A stretch of DNA of 64,000 nt from Capra hircus (taxonomy: Eukaryota; Chordata; Mammalia; Artiodactyla; Bovidae), in assembly GCF_001704415.2 (NCBI RefSeq), contig NC_030816.1, positions 81,532,713 through 81,596,712 on the forward strand, given 5' to 3'. The stretch's first letter is position 1, and each line of letters opens with the position of its first letter. The notes under the pieces were generated by a model. The model was not told the DNA's origin, did no database searches, and saw only the letters and a list, made by a program, of their open reading frames with translations. Positions 13,657-26,644 of this stretch are shown one piece after another. The translations under genes were made by a program, and so were the position numbers.

Positions 13657-16482
13657 CATAACTCGCTTTAAGCACCAGAATCCTCTGGCTCTCGATCCAG
13701 AACGGGATCTGCAAAAACTTAAACACGAGGTCCCAGAGTCAGCAACGTCAGCCTCAGGGAACTGGGCACTGTGTGTGTCCATCTGTGAGTGGTTGGCTGG
13801 TGTCTGAAGTCAAACACAGAGAAGCAAAACAAAGGGGGGTAGGGAGAGGGGGAAAAAGAAGTGCTAGAAAGTAGTAGGAAGAGAAATACAAAAGGGAGGG
13901 GGCAAGAGAGGCAAACGTGGAGAGGAAGTGAAACCTTGTGAGACGGATGTGGTGATGAAGGTGCTGAATCAGAGCCATCCATCTGGGGCGGAGATGTGGG
14001 AGGGAGATGTCCCTCACCTCTCACAGGGCTGGCCCAGAGCTGCCCAGGCTGCCTGCTGTGCCCACAGGGCAGACTCACAGGAACTCAACCCTGTCATCCA
14101 TAACGCCCCTCACTGCCACAGTGACCACTTCTCCCTTCTGTCCAGCTGTTTACACAGTGATGTCGTGAAGAGCAGTGCGAGCTTTGTGGTGCGTGAGGTT
14201 TGGTCTCCCGCTCATAAGTCCATTGTCAATCCTGCTCTAAGCAGAAAGTGTCTCCTCCCCTATCCTGGGGCCTCAGGACAGAGAACAGAAAGGGTGGAAG
14301 CAGTGTTGAGAAGAAGAAGCAAGCCCTGCAAGAGCCCACAGGTAACAAAACAAGGGACATCTGTGGACAAGGGCTGGGTCCGGGGCGAGTGCTTTAGCGA
14401 GCCTGGAGGAAGGAGAGCCTCGTCTCAAGGTGTCAGAATGAGCAAGGGGACCCCAGAGGTGCATCCAGGCTGGGCCGGTCCAGTCTCCTTGAGTGGCTGG
14501 CTGTAAGTCTTCAGCATTTCCTTGGAGAGAAAGACTCACAGATTACACCCTAACTGGTGTGTGTAGGAGTCTTGCCCATGACTTGGTAGGATGAGTCCTC
14601 AAGTGCTTATACCAGAGGAGGCTTCAGACATTCCCAACAGAGTCCTTCACTGGCATCATAGAGGCCCAAGGCATGACCCCACCCGCCACCGTTCATTGTT
14701 GTTCGTAGGCAGCTGAACTGGGTGGATCCTGTCTGAGTCAAGAATCCAGACCTAGACTGGGCACCATCAAGTAAATTGCCTGCCCCTGTGAGGTTCTCAG
14801 AGGCTCATTTTGTGCATGCTTGTCACCATGGGAACCTCATAACCAGCCCCAGGAGGCAGAGATGGGGAGAAAGTCCGCAGATACAAAGGAGAAACAGCAG
14901 GCAAGGTTGGCTCACACCCTGGCAAGCAGGGGCCGCCGCCAGAGCCGTCGCAGAGCAGCCCTGCTCTTTGCAGGCTTGGGTCCTGGCTTGCTGGCCTCTC
15001 AGGTTCAGAGCCACCCTTTGGGAAAGGCCCCGTTAGCCAAGCTCTCACTCTGAACCTGCGAAGCAAGGTGGCCCACGTGTTCATCTTCAGCACATGACTC
15101 TCTGACTGGTCAGACTACAGGGACAGCCAGGTCATAGTCAGAGGCTAATTTATACCTGTAGGATGAGAAATATAACCCTCATGGGAGGTAGAACCTGCAG
15201 GGCCAGTCCTGGGGGTGCTTTCTGGGTATTTGGGTCAGGTTCTGTCTTGTAAGTCCATGTATACTTTAGAAAACCGCTTTGCTAGAAGACTCTAGTAATG
15301 TTAAATAATGCATTTAAAAGTAAATCTTAAAACATGTCTTTTCTTATTCTGTGCATCTGTTTATGTATTTTAAAACTTTTCAACAAAAGAAAGAGACTGT
15401 ATGTCCAGTGCCATGTTTTGGAAAATGTGTCCCTCACCTGCAGGCAAGTCTCAACAGCAGGCCCTCTGGGGCACCCGGGCGTATTTTTAGCCTGTTTTGG
15501 GTCCCTGCCATGGAATTCAACCACAGGGCCTCTGAGCGGCACTCGGGTCTACTTCTAATGCAAAGGTAAACTGGACCTAACCCAGAGGCGAGGATCTTGG
15601 GCCATGTTTTATTTTTATCTGACCAAGAATGCTCACCTCATTTCTGCCCGTAATTGTCAAACTGCAGCTCGGCTTTAAAAATACTTTTCTTCGATACCCG
15701 GAAAAGCCACAAGCAGTTACTCCGGGCAAGCCTGTTTCTGTTGGTCTCTCTCCCCATGCGTGTGCCTGTGAGCCCGTTTGTGTGTGGCCCCCGGCTTCGT
15801 GTCTCTGGGGGGTCCGTGAGCTCATCTCTGACCTCGCGTTCGCTGCCTTTTGCCTTCCTGAGGTCTGTGTCTTGCTCTCAGGTCTCCAGCTCAGACCTCT
15901 CTGCAGAGCCTCAGACTTGCAGATGTGTCTCCTTTCCAGGCACTTGGGGAGCTTAGAGACACCCCAAATGAGCATCCCCCAGGACCCCGACCTCGCTGAG
16001 TCCCCACACTGCCATTGGTTGCACAAGGCAAACACACCCTGTTTCTTCCTAGGTGGATGCATCTCCACTGGTGGGGCCAACCGCAAGCTACCATCACTTC
16101 TCACCTTGCCTGGACGAGGGTCTCCTAGTGGACCCCCACCGACCACTCCTCTCACTATCCAGTCCACCTGCTCCCGTCCCCAACAGAATCTGATCACACC
16201 ACCTCTCTCCTTAAAAGAGCCACTGCTGGTGGCTCATAGGCAGGAAGCCAACATCCTTTTTGTCTGGTCCACAGATCCGAGCCTGCCTGCCTCATGCCTC
16301 ACGGCCTGGTCTCCAGCCCCAAGGGCCTCCTCTCAGTTCCTGGAAAAAGCCACATCCTCTCTGTGGACTCCTGGCCACCCCTCGCGGTGGGCTTGGGGTG
16401 GTTCCCAGGGAGGCACACTCCTCCCTGGGCTTTCTGTGCTCCTTTAACGCTCTGATTGGTTATTTATGATGGTCTCTGCCCC

Positions 16483-16615
16483 AAGGAGAAGGAAATGGTA
16501 ACCCACTCCAGTACTCTTGTTCGGAAAATCCCATGGACGAAGGAGCCTGGTAGACTACAGTCCATGGGGTCACAAAGAGTTGGACCCAGCTGAGCGATTT
16601 CACTTCTTCACTTCT
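16483..16615 (+). repeat. Bov-A SINE body, lacking the tRNA head
   Basis: It starts ggagaaggaaatggtaaccc and runs to ggacccagctgagcgatttc. This is the Bov-A unit common to Bov-tA and Bov-A2. Confidence 0.83.
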
Positions 16616-16745
16616 GTCCCCAGGAGATGAGTAAGCTCCCTAAGCGTAGCTCTGTCTGTTCCCCACCAAGAGTTCTCAGCGACCCGTGTCTCCCTGGCCT
16701 GCGGCTGCTCAGTTAACATTTGCTGAAGGAAGGAGTTCTCAAGAC

Positions 16746-19568
16746 AAGAATATTAAAGTGGGTTGCCATTCCCTTCTCCAGTTTTGCATAGGAACAATGA
16801 TGCATAGGAAACTGGAATGTTAGGCCCGTGAATCAAGGTAAAATGGAAGTGGTCAAACAGGCGATGGTAAGAGTGAACACTGACATTTTAGGAATCAGTG
16901 AACTAAAATGGATCAGAATGGGTGAATTTAATTCAGATGACCATTATATCTGCTACTGTGGGCAAGAATCCTTAGAAGAAATGGAGTAGCTCTCATAATC
17001 AACAAAAAAGTCTGAAATGCAGTACTTGGATGCAATCTCAAAAACGACAGTATGATCTCTGTTTGTTTCCAAGGCAAACCATTCAATATCACAGTAATTG
17101 AAGTATATGAGCCAACCACTAATGCCAAAGAAGCTGAAGTTGAACAGTTCTATACAGACCTAACTAACGCCAAAAAAATATGTCCTTTTCATCATATGGG
17201 GACTGGAATGCGAAAGTAGGAGGTCAGGAGATGCTTGGAGTAACAGGCAAGTTTGGTCTTGGAGTACAAAATGAAGCAGGTCAAAGGCTAAGAGTTTTGT
17301 CAAGAGAATGCACTGGTCATAGCAAACACCCTCTTCCAACAACATAAGAGATGACTGTGGACATCACCAGATGGTCAATACTGAAATCAGACTGATTATA
17401 TTCTTTGCAGGCAAAGATGGAGAAGCTCTATACAGTCAGCAAAAATAAGACCGGGAGCTGACTGTGGCTCAGATCCTGAACTCCTTATTGCCAAATTCAG
17501 ACTGGAATTGAAGAAAGTAGGGAAAACCACTAGACCATTCAGGTATGACCTAAATCAAATCCCTTACAGTGGACATGACAAATAGATTCAAGGGATTAGA
17601 TCTGATACACAGAGTGCCTGAAGAGCTATGGGTGGAGGTTTGTGACATTGTATGGTGGTGATTAAAGCTATCTCCAAGAAAAGGAATGCAAAATGGCAAA
17701 ATGGCTGTCTGAAGAGGCCTTACAAATAGCTGTGAAAAGAGAGGCAAAAGGCAGAGGGAAAAAGGAAAGATATATCCATCTGAATGCAGAGTTCCAAAGA
17801 ATAGCAAGAAGAGATAAAAAAAAAAAAACCCTTCCTCAGTGATCAATGCAAAGAAATAGAGGAAAACAATAGAACAGGAAACACTAGAGATCTCTTCAAG
17901 AAAATTAGAGATACCAAGGGAACTTTTCATGCAAAGATGGACACTAAAGGACAGAAATGATATGGACCTAAGAGAAGCAGAAGATATTAAGAAGAGGTGG
18001 CAAAAATACACAGGAGAACTGTACAAAAAAGATCTTCATGACCCAGATAATCATGATCGTGTGATCACTCACCTAGAGCTAGATATCCAGGAATACAAGT
18101 CAGGTGGAACTTAGGAAGCATCACTACGAACAAAGCTAGTGGAGGTGATGGAATTCCATTTGAGCTATTTCAAATCCTAAAAGATGCTATGAAAGTGCTG
18201 CATTCAATATGCCAGCAAATTTGGAAAACTCGGCAGTGGCCACAAGACTGGAAAAGGTGGGTTTTTATCCCAACCCCAAAGAAATGTTCAAACTACCACA
18301 CAATTGCACTCATCTCACATGCCAGCAAACTAATGCTCAAAATTCTCCAAGCCAGGCTTCAACAGTACATGAACCCAGAACTTCTTGATGTTCAACATGG
18401 ATTTAGAAAAGGCAGAGGAACCAGAGATCAAATTGCCAGCATCTGTTGGATCATAGAAAAAGCAAGAGAGTTCCAGAAAAACACCTACTTCTGCTTTATT
18501 GACTAGGCCAAAGCCTTTTACTGTGTGGATCACAACAAACTGTGGAACATTCTTAAAGAGATGGGAATACCAGACCACCTTACCTGCCTCCTTCAAAACC
18601 TGTATGCAGGTCAAGAAGCAACAGTTAGAACCAAACATGGAACAAAGGACTGGTTCCAAATTGGGAAAGGAGTAAAACAAGGCTGTACACTGTCACCCTG
18701 CTTATTTAACTTATATGCAGAGTACATCATGAGAAATGCTGGGCTGGATAAAGCACAAGCTGGAATCAAGATTGCTGGGAGGAAATATCAATAACCTTAA
18801 ATATGCAGATGACACCACCCTTATGGCAGAAAGTGAAGGAGAACTAAAGAGCCTCTTGATGAAGCTAAAAGAGAAGAGTGAAAAAGCTGGCTTCATACTC
18901 AACATTCAAAAAATGAAGATCATGGTATCCAGTCCTGTCACTTCATGGCAAATAGATGGGGAAACAATGGAAACAGTGAGAGATGTTATTTTCTTGGGCT
19001 CCAAAATCACTGCAGATGGTGACTGCAGCCATGAAATTAAAAGACACATGCTCCTTGGAAGAAAAGCTATGACCAACCTAGATAGTATATTAAAAAGCAG
19101 AGACATTACTTTGCCAACAAAGGTCCATCTAGTCAACTATGGTTTTTCTACTAGTCATGTATGGATGTGAGAGTTGGACCATAAAGAAAGCTGAGCACTG
19201 AAGAATTGATGCTTTTGAACTGGTGTTGAAGAAGACTCTTCAGAATCCCTTGGACTGCAAGGAGATCCAACAAGTCCATCCTAGAGGAAATCAGTCCTGA
19301 CTGTTCTTTGTAAGGACTGATGCTCAAGCTGAATCTCCAATCCTTTGCCCACCTGATGCAAAGAACTGACTCCTTTGAAAAGACCCTGATGCTGGGAAGG
19401 ATTGAAGACAGGAGGAGAAGGGGACAACAGAGGATGAGATGGTTGGATGGCATCACTGACTTGAGGGGCATGAATTTGAGCAAGCTCTCAGAGAAGCCTG
19501 GTGTGCTGCAGTCCATGGGTCACAAAGAGTCAGTCATGACTGAGGGACTGAACTGAATTGAACGGAAC
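16746..19568 (+). mobile_element. BovB (RTE-type) LINE, nearly full length, decayed
   Basis: This 2.8-kb copy keeps the order of a BovB retrotransposon. First comes an APE-type endonuclease region (about 16820-17400, with ILGISELKW near 16890). Next are reverse transcriptase blocks: HGFRKGRGTRDQI near 18400, GVKQGCTLSP near 18670 and a YADD catalytic motif near 18805. The maturase-like C-terminal region and the 3' end follow. It is inactive: an in-frame stop follows CFID near 18504, a frame change lies between about 18730 and 18800, and there are stops in the endonuclease region. A likely target-site duplication, TGAAGGAAGGAG (16734-16745) and TGAAGGAAAGAG (19569-19580), flanks it with one mismatch. 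Horizontal spread of BovB among vertebrates is established for the family. This copy is an ordinary genomic relic in sense orientation within the host intron. Confidence 0.93.
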
Positions 19569-19940
19569 TGAAGGAAAGAGGGAAGGATAAAAGGGAGGGA
19601 GGAAGGAGGAAAGGAAAGCTGGATACACCCCTGCCTTCTGCTTCACCTCTCCACAGTACCGTTCTCTCTTTAAAAAGAGAAAAGCCTGTTACTTTTTTAG
19701 CTCAATGACTAGGCTACTGTTCTCCACTGAAACAAGAAAATTTCTTTCCCCCAAGTCTAAGCTAAACAAAACTCACTTCTTATACCCTCAGACCTCCCAG
19801 CAGTACAAATGAAAAATTTTAAATGCCAAGAAAAAAGAGATTTAAGTCCGATCAGGGACCCTGATACCACCCTGGGAGGGTGGAAATGACAGTTTTAAAT
19901 GACTCATGATGTATTTAGGCTCCGTTACAGGTATAATATA

Positions 19941-20139
19941 TGAAGTGAAGTGAAAGGCGCCCAGTCATGTCAGACTGTCTGCAACCCCGTGGACTCTACA
20001 GTCCATAGAATTCTCCAGGCCAGAATACCGGAGTGGGTAGCCCTTCCCTTCTCCAAGGGATCTTCCCAACCCAAGGATCGAACTCAGGTCTCCCACATTG
20101 CAGGCGGATTCTTTACCAGCTGAGCCACACAAGGGAAGT
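19941..20139 (-). repeat. Bov-tA SINE with 11-bp target-site duplication
   Basis: The full Bov-tA layout is present on the minus strand. It is flanked by GGTATAATATA at 19930-19940 and 20140-20150. Confidence 0.92.
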
Positions 20140-21157
20140 GGTATAATATACATATGTGTTTATTTACTCAACAAATGTTTGAGGGCCTGTTAGGTGCCAG
20201 CTACAAATTTGAATAAATCAATAGTTTTCAAACTTGTTACCCCCCTGCAACTCACAGTAAGGAATGCATTTTACATGGGAACTCAATGTACACAAATACT
20301 CAGATAGTTTAATGAAACAGAACTTGAGTATATGAAATGCCTTGATATTTTCTGTTTTATTCTTTTTTCATTGCTAAAAAAGAGTTAATTTAGACCAACT
20401 GCATTAATGTTATGACCCACTACTTGATCACAGCCCTTAGCTTGGAAAACCCCGAATAAACATAGGCCCTTCCTGTACGTAAAGCAGCTCTTGAACTGTG
20501 CCCGATGGCCTGTGGTGCTTTTCCGGGGCGAGCTGAGTGCCATCCCCAAGAGGGCTGGGGTTTTGGGTGTGTCCCTTCAGGACCTGAGAATGGCACTTTT
20601 AGCAAAGCCAGTCAAAGGCAGGTACCTGCCTGTCCACCTTCTTAGAACAACTGAACTTAGAAAATCGATTGTCAAAATGAGTCACTTCAGTCTCAGCAAA
20701 TTAACCAATAGGTCCACTATTAACTAAGAATAGGCTGCAGGAAGTTGTATGTAAAAGGCTGGCTGTGAGTCCATGAGGGTGGCAGGGACCCTGGTTTTCA
20801 TTACATTTTTCGAAGCATTAGGAAATAAAAAAATAAAAGAAGAATCGGTGCTCTCGAGGTTAAAAACAGCTCCTGGTATTTGTGAGAGACAGCACATGCG
20901 AGGATGGGCAGGGTTAACACTTGCTGCTCCGCACCACGCGTGCTCCTTCACATGGTCCCCCTTCCTCAGTCTCATCCCATCGCACCTCCCCCAGGCTGGC
21001 AGAACCCTGTGAGCCCCCTCCCCGCTCCACCAGGGGGTGGGAGCTTGGTAGCTCTAGCGAGTATCAGCCAGGAGGCTTTTGCTGCTTGCCCCCACGTTTC
21101 TCTATGTGGAACGGAGATATTAGCCTATTGTTAAGCTTGACTCCTAATTTAAAATTT

Positions 21158-21660
21158 TTCTATTTTGTTTTTGGCTGTGCTGGGTCTTCCTTTATGCACG
21201 CGGGTTTCCTCGAGTTGCAGCAAGTACGGGCTGCTCTTCCAGTTGCAGCGCTTGGCCTTCTCATTGCGGTGGCTCCTCTTGTTGGGCTTCCCTCGTAGCT
21301 CAGACGGTAAAGCGTTCGCCTGCAGCGCAGGAGACCTGAGCTCGATTCCTGGGTCGGGAAGAGCCCCTGGAGAAGGACATGGCACCCCACTCCAGTACTC
21401 TTGCCTGGAAAATCATACAGATGGAGGAGCCTGGTAGGCTACAGTCCATGGGGTTGCAAAGAGTCAGACACGACTGAGCGACTTCACTTTCTCAGTTTCT
21501 TTCTTGCTCTTCTCTCTTGTTGGGGAGTGCAGGCTCTGTGTGTAGGCTCAGTAGTTGTGGCACATGGGCCCACGTGGGAGCTTCCTGGAGCAGGCATTGA
21601 ACCTGTGTCCCCTGCATTGGCAGGCGGATTCTTAACCACTGCACCGCCAGGGAGGTCCCT
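21158..21660 (-). repeat. CHR-1-like SINE split by a younger Bov-tA
   Basis: The two arms, 21158-21286 and 21514-21660, join into one minus-strand CHR SINE ending in tggcggtgcagtggttaaga. The gap is filled by a Bov-tA, so the CHR copy is the older insertion. Confidence 0.82.
21287..21513 (+). repeat. Bov-tA SINE nested in a CHR SINE
   Basis: It starts cttccctcgtagctcagacg and ends with the typical gactgagcgacttcactttc plus T/C-rich tail. The direct repeats CTCTTGTTGGG at 21276-21286 and 21514-21524 are the target-site duplication. Confidence 0.92.
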
Positions 21661-22624
21661 TAACTCCTCATTAATCACAACTTCCTCCCTGAACTTGGCT
21701 CTTAGCAGCCCTCTCTAAGTCCTTTCGGGCAACCCAGTGGAATCTCTAGACAGTCATCTGTCACAAATTAGAAAAGCCATATTTCCAGGCCATAAATATT
21801 AATAGTTAACAGGTTGGTATGGAGATCCAAAGCGGATTTCATGTTCTGCTCTTGCCATCTTGAAATTCTGAGTAATTTTTCAACAAAATGCCTTATAGTT
21901 CCTATTGCAGTGGACCCGCACAGGCGGTCCTGACAGTTAGACTCTTTGACCTGTTCTTTTGCATGCCTGTGTTTAGAAAGGTAATTAAGGACCTGCTGAC
22001 TAGAGCATGGTGACTCAGTAAAGGGTTGGCATGGTTTGTACAAACAGCCGCAACAAACAAGAAAACAGCACACTCTATTTAGAGTCTAAGAAGTCTGCTG
22101 ACCCAGTTCTGGTGGTGGGGGTGATTATGTGGTACTCCGAAGTCTCTGAGTGTTTTAGGGTCACCGGTCAGCTCTGGGCCTAAGCTGGGTCTATAAGAGG
22201 GCCAGTTCTTATGAATTACATGTAGAGTTTCTACTGCAGAGGCCTGCCAGCATGTCCTAATTTTGTGTAGAGTGGGCACAACTGACTTCAGTTCTTGACA
22301 GGTTTTATTTAGCCACACAACTCTAATATTTGAGTGGAAAAGAACCTTTAATGGCATATCCGATGGCAGAGGCCCAGAAACCTGCGTGGGTTGCATCACT
22401 CGATAGGCAGTTAGCATCAGGATTTCAGATCCATTAGCTTAAGAATCCCATGTCCTTTCCACAGCACACCACCAACAGCGCAATACCATGACGACTGGAA
22501 TACAATATCAGGAATATTGGAAACTTAACTTGGGACTGCTTAGAACAACTCAGTAACCATTTGCTAGCTGATTGTTACTTTTTTTTTTAGTGGTTATAAA
22601 TAGTGGATCATTTTAGAAAATGGA

Positions 22625-22752
22625 GGACTTCCCTGGGGGTCCTGTGGCTCCCAATACAGGGTGCCCGGGTTCAACACCTGGTCAGGGAACTAAGATCTCA
22701 CCTGCTGCAACTAAGACCCAGTGCAGCCAAATAAATAAATAATAAATGAACG
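22625..22752 (+). repeat. CHR-type SINE
   Basis: It starts ggacttccctgggggtcctg, keeps gggttcaacacctggtcagg and ends in a (AAAT)n tail. Confidence 0.82.
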
Positions 22753-22769
22753 TTTTAACAGGGCACTCA

Positions 22770-22955
22770 AAGCCAGCACACTGGGACAACCCTGAGGGGT
22801 GGGATGGGGACGGAGGCGGGAGGGGGTTCAGGATGGGGGCACATGTACACCCGTGGCTGATTCATGTCACTGTATGGCAGAAACCACCACAATGAAGTAA
22901 TCAGCCTCCAATTAAAATAAATAATTTAAATAAATAAATAATTTTTAAAAAGAAA
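22770..22955 (+). repeat. Ruminant L1 3'UTR end
   Basis: It contains cacactgggacaaccctgag, ggttcaggatgggggcacat and an (AAAT)n-like tail, as in the last part of ruminant L1 elements. Confidence 0.75.
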
Positions 22956-24624
22956 ATAGAATATAATGAGGAAGCCAGTACAGAAAGCAGAACGATACAG
23001 GTCTGTCTGCTCTAGTTGAAGGGGAAGGAAAGGTGGACCTCCCAGCACCCAGGAGCTGAATTAGGAGATGCATCAGCCCCCTGGGGCTGCAGGAGCCACC
23101 CTGGAACACAGGCAGAGGGCTGCCCTGATGTTATTTGCTTGGCGGTCCCTCCAGCAGCAGTGTGGAGGACAGAAAGACGGGGCGGCCCAGGAAGGTTTCA
23201 CAGTGGCTCATGAAAGAGGCGGTGGGGCCTACAGCTGCAGTGGCCTTCAGAGTCAGGGAGCAGAAGCACAGAAAATGTGGCAGGAATAACACGATAAAAT
23301 GAACTATCTTGCTGACCAGCCAGACGCGAGGGGTGCGAGCCAAGGGCGGAAATGAATGCATTGTCTATCTTGGGCGGCTGGATGCACAGGGCGCCATTTA
23401 CTAAGAAAAGGTGGGTTAGCGAGGAGCAGGGAGGCTTAATGAACACAGCTGAGGGCCCGCTGAGTGAGAGGCGCCTCCGGACGGTTAGGTGGAAATGTCC
23501 AGCAGGCAGCTGGAAAGGGTGTGAACTCACCCACGGAAAATACGTCAGTGAGAAGCGTAAAGGCCCCAGGGTGCACCCTCAGCTAGTGCCCGTGTGCTTG
23601 AGGAAGAACTGGGGTTTATCCACTCCCAGCTACACACTGCCACACCTGGATGTTTGCAGTGGATCACCAAAGCTTGAACCGAAGGGACACGGGGATTGTG
23701 GAATCCCAGACACATGTCCCGAATTGCCCCCCAGGCAGCTGGAGAAGCAGGTATTCCAGAGGGTGGAAGGCCTGGGCAGAGTCAGCATGCTCGAAGGGTT
23801 TGGGAAAGCCCTACGGATGACTTCTGCCCATCTGTGTCTAGGTCTATTCTGTCTAGCTTCTGTTCTGTATCCACAGTGGGGAAGCCAGAGCTTGTCCACA
23901 GAGAGCCAGCCTGAGCCGCAGGAATCCTTGACTCTGGGAGGGCTGGGCACCTGAGGGTCTTCTGATCAGCAGATCTATCTCAGGGTATAAGTTGCTTCAA
24001 AGTGCATCTCCCATTCCTGCTCATCTCTCCTCCTAGAAGTCCAGGATTTCCTCAACACTGGAAGCAGGAGCTGAAAACACATGTTAAACAAACCTAGACA
24101 TTTTGAGGAAATAAATATATAAAGTTGCCCTTTTGAGGCATTGTCTGTTGGTCAAGCCCCCTCTTTTGATGCCCAAAGATGCTCAGCACTGTGCCAGGTT
24201 GTGGCAAAGCCAGGGCAGAGGCAAATGAAACCATGTGGGTTGGGATGGGGCAGGGGGTACAGTCCAAGGTTATGTTAAATTGTAATGTAAAGGTTACAAC
24301 AGTTATGCAGTTACTAACTGGTTTTACACTGAAAAGTTAGAGGTTTTTTTTTTTTAAAAAAAAACAAATGGAGCTAAAAACTGCACAATCTTAATTTGTG
24401 GGACATTGGTAAGGACTCAGGACCAGAAGAATCCATACAGGTACAGATAAAACACAGTCCCTTTACATTTAATTTTACATCTCAAAGGGGTCTTGAAGCT
24501 TATTTCATCCAACTTTTTACTTGTAAAGAAACTTAAGTCCTCATGCACAAGAGAGGTATTAATACATTCAGCCCACAGAGTTAGTTAATAAAATTTCTTT
24601 TTTTTCATTTGCTTGTTTTTTAAT

Positions 24625-24715
24625 TTTTACAATGTCATGTTGCTTTCTGCTGTACAACAGCTCGAATCAGCCATAATTACATCCCCTCCCTCATGAGGCT
24701 TCTTCCTCCCACCTC
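24625..24715 (-). repeat. Ruminant L1 3' end fragment
   Basis: It matches the segment at 5190-5270 of this window (ctgtacaacagctcgaatca, then catccc) in the same orientation. Confidence 0.7.
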
Positions 24716-24857
24716 TCTTGGTCATCGCAGAGGCCCAGGGAAGGAATGGAGATGCAGGTGTAGAGGGTGGACTTGTGGACACAGTGGAGAGGGAAAGAGC
24801 GGGACAAATGGAAGAGGTCGCATCCACATGTGTACACGACCTCATGTGAAATGCATG

Positions 24858-25060
24858 GGGCTTCCTGGGTGGTGCTCGCGGAAAAGGATCTGCCTGCCAA
24901 AGTAGGAGACCAAAGATCCCTGGGTTGGAATGATCCCCTGAAGGCGGGCACTCCAGTATTCACGCCTGGAGAATCCCATAGACAGAGGAGCCTGGTAGGC
25001 TACTCTCCATAGGGTTGCCAAGAGTTGAGCACAACTGAAGTGACTGAGCGTGCGTGTGTA
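24858..25060 (+). repeat. Bov-tA SINE, diverged
   Basis: The head gcttcctgggtggtgctcgc, the body and the tail gttgagcacaactgaagtga follow the Bov-tA order with more changes than most copies here. Confidence 0.85.
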
Positions 25061-25639
25061 TAACGGATAGCTGGTGAGAAGTTGCAGCTAATATGATTCC
25101 TTGATTTTATTCCTCTCTAAAGTTAAACAGATAGAACTCGTTTTCAGGAAAGGGGCTGAGAAGCAGTGAGAGGGAAGGAGGTAAGAAACCTTCCCTGATA
25201 CATCGCTTTGCCCCAGATAGCACCCAAGGGCCACCATCTCAATAAACAGTGTTTGCCAAGTAGGTTTGTCAAATCTGGACATCTCCATAAGAAGTTCAGT
25301 TCTTCTGATGTCGATTTGCTGAGAGTGAGGTCATTTTTTTCACACGTTAGAGCACTTCTCGGTTCAGAGTGGGCCCCCCAGATACGAGCTAGGTCTTCAT
25401 GTCCCCCAAAGCGTAGATGCCCTGAACCAGAAGAAGACCACGGGGCCCCTGGCACAACTATCAGTCCTGGCGTGGCTGCGGTCCACTCGTGTTCACATTC
25501 CTGCCGATGTGCGGTGCCTGGAGCTGCAGGGGCCCAAGTGGGCTGCCCCAGGAGGAAGGGGCCGGGTCCTCAGGGCCCGCCTGGCACAGTGACCCGCAGA
25601 GAACTGGCATGGGAGGCAGGAACAGGTGGTTAAGTGTTC

Positions 25640-25795
25640 ACCTGGGTTCCCACGCCAGCTCCTCCGTCTGCATGTTCCTCTTCTGTGCGACGGGCACAAT
25701 AGAACTGACCTCACCAGGTTTTGTGAGAATTAAGTGATGCTATACATGGGAAATACTTAACACAGTGCCTGGCAGGTAGCAAGGACTCAAGAAAG
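25640..25795 (+). repeat. MIR SINE relic
   Basis: The order cctgggttcccacgccagct, gtgagaattaagtgatg and cacagtgcctggcaggtagc is that of the MIR core and tail. Confidence 0.7.
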
Positions 25796-26071
25796 TTTGG
25801 ATAAAAGTGAGAGGAGGAGGAGGAGATGGGGTAAGCAGGTGAGGTTGCTTTCCAGAAAACTCACCAGTCATTAAACACAGTGGCAAGGCTACTATTACTT
25901 AGATTTTACCAAAAGATTTAGAACAGCATGAATTATTTCGTGTCTAAGAATGTGTTCCTCTAATACTTTAGCTTCATATTTAAATGTTTCTATTATATAA
26001 TTCTTTGAATTACCTGGGAACCGTAAAGGCCTGGTAATAATATGTACCACTAGATCTCAGCATTCATCATG

Positions 26072-26123
26072 CAAAAAGCATACCTCATGAGACAAAAGAC
26101 CAAAAAGATACCTCATGAGACAA
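26072..26123. repeat. Short 28-bp tandem duplication
   Basis: The block atacctcatgagacaa occurs at 26080-26095 and again at 26108-26123, with similar A-rich flanks. Confidence 0.8.
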
Positions 26124-26644
26124 CATTTTTCTAATTATGGAGGGGAAAAAAAAAAATCCAAGGTTTCAAGGAAAAGTAATTTTCCACTTCATACCTTTAA
26201 AAACATTTAACTTAATTTAAATGTAATTGACATTTAAATGAGAAGTTTTACATTGCAGGTTTCACATGATTCTCAAGACACCCTCAGAGAGAGAAGTTGG
26301 GAGGACTATTCTCGAGATGCGGTCCATGGAGCCCAGGACCACTACTATGGAAAACTCAGAACTGCTTGGCCTGAGGATATGACTTTATTTATCTCTTGGG
26401 GGCCTGACTTCTGGGAGATTTCAAATTCTTAACATTTTCAAACACTTTTATTCTTTTTACTGGCAACCTTCAAACACAGCTTTTGCAAATATGCTTCCCT
26501 TAATACTTCAGTGCATTTTTCTACCTCTGTCCAGTTTTAATATGTCTCCATTTCTCCTTATTTTTAAGGCCTCTTTTCCATGTTCCATCTCTTTGGAAAA
26601 TCAAATCTTCCTTTAGTCCGAGCGGCCTAGTCCCTCAGCTCAGC

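Noticed and set aside
15629..16447. 272-residue open frame on the plus strand
   Set aside because: It is Cys/Pro/Ser-rich translation of GC-rich intron with no recognisable motif or splice context, most likely chance.
18189..19170. Reverse transcriptase-like open frames as a host gene
   Set aside because: They belong to a decayed BovB LINE with stops and frame changes, so they are not a gene.
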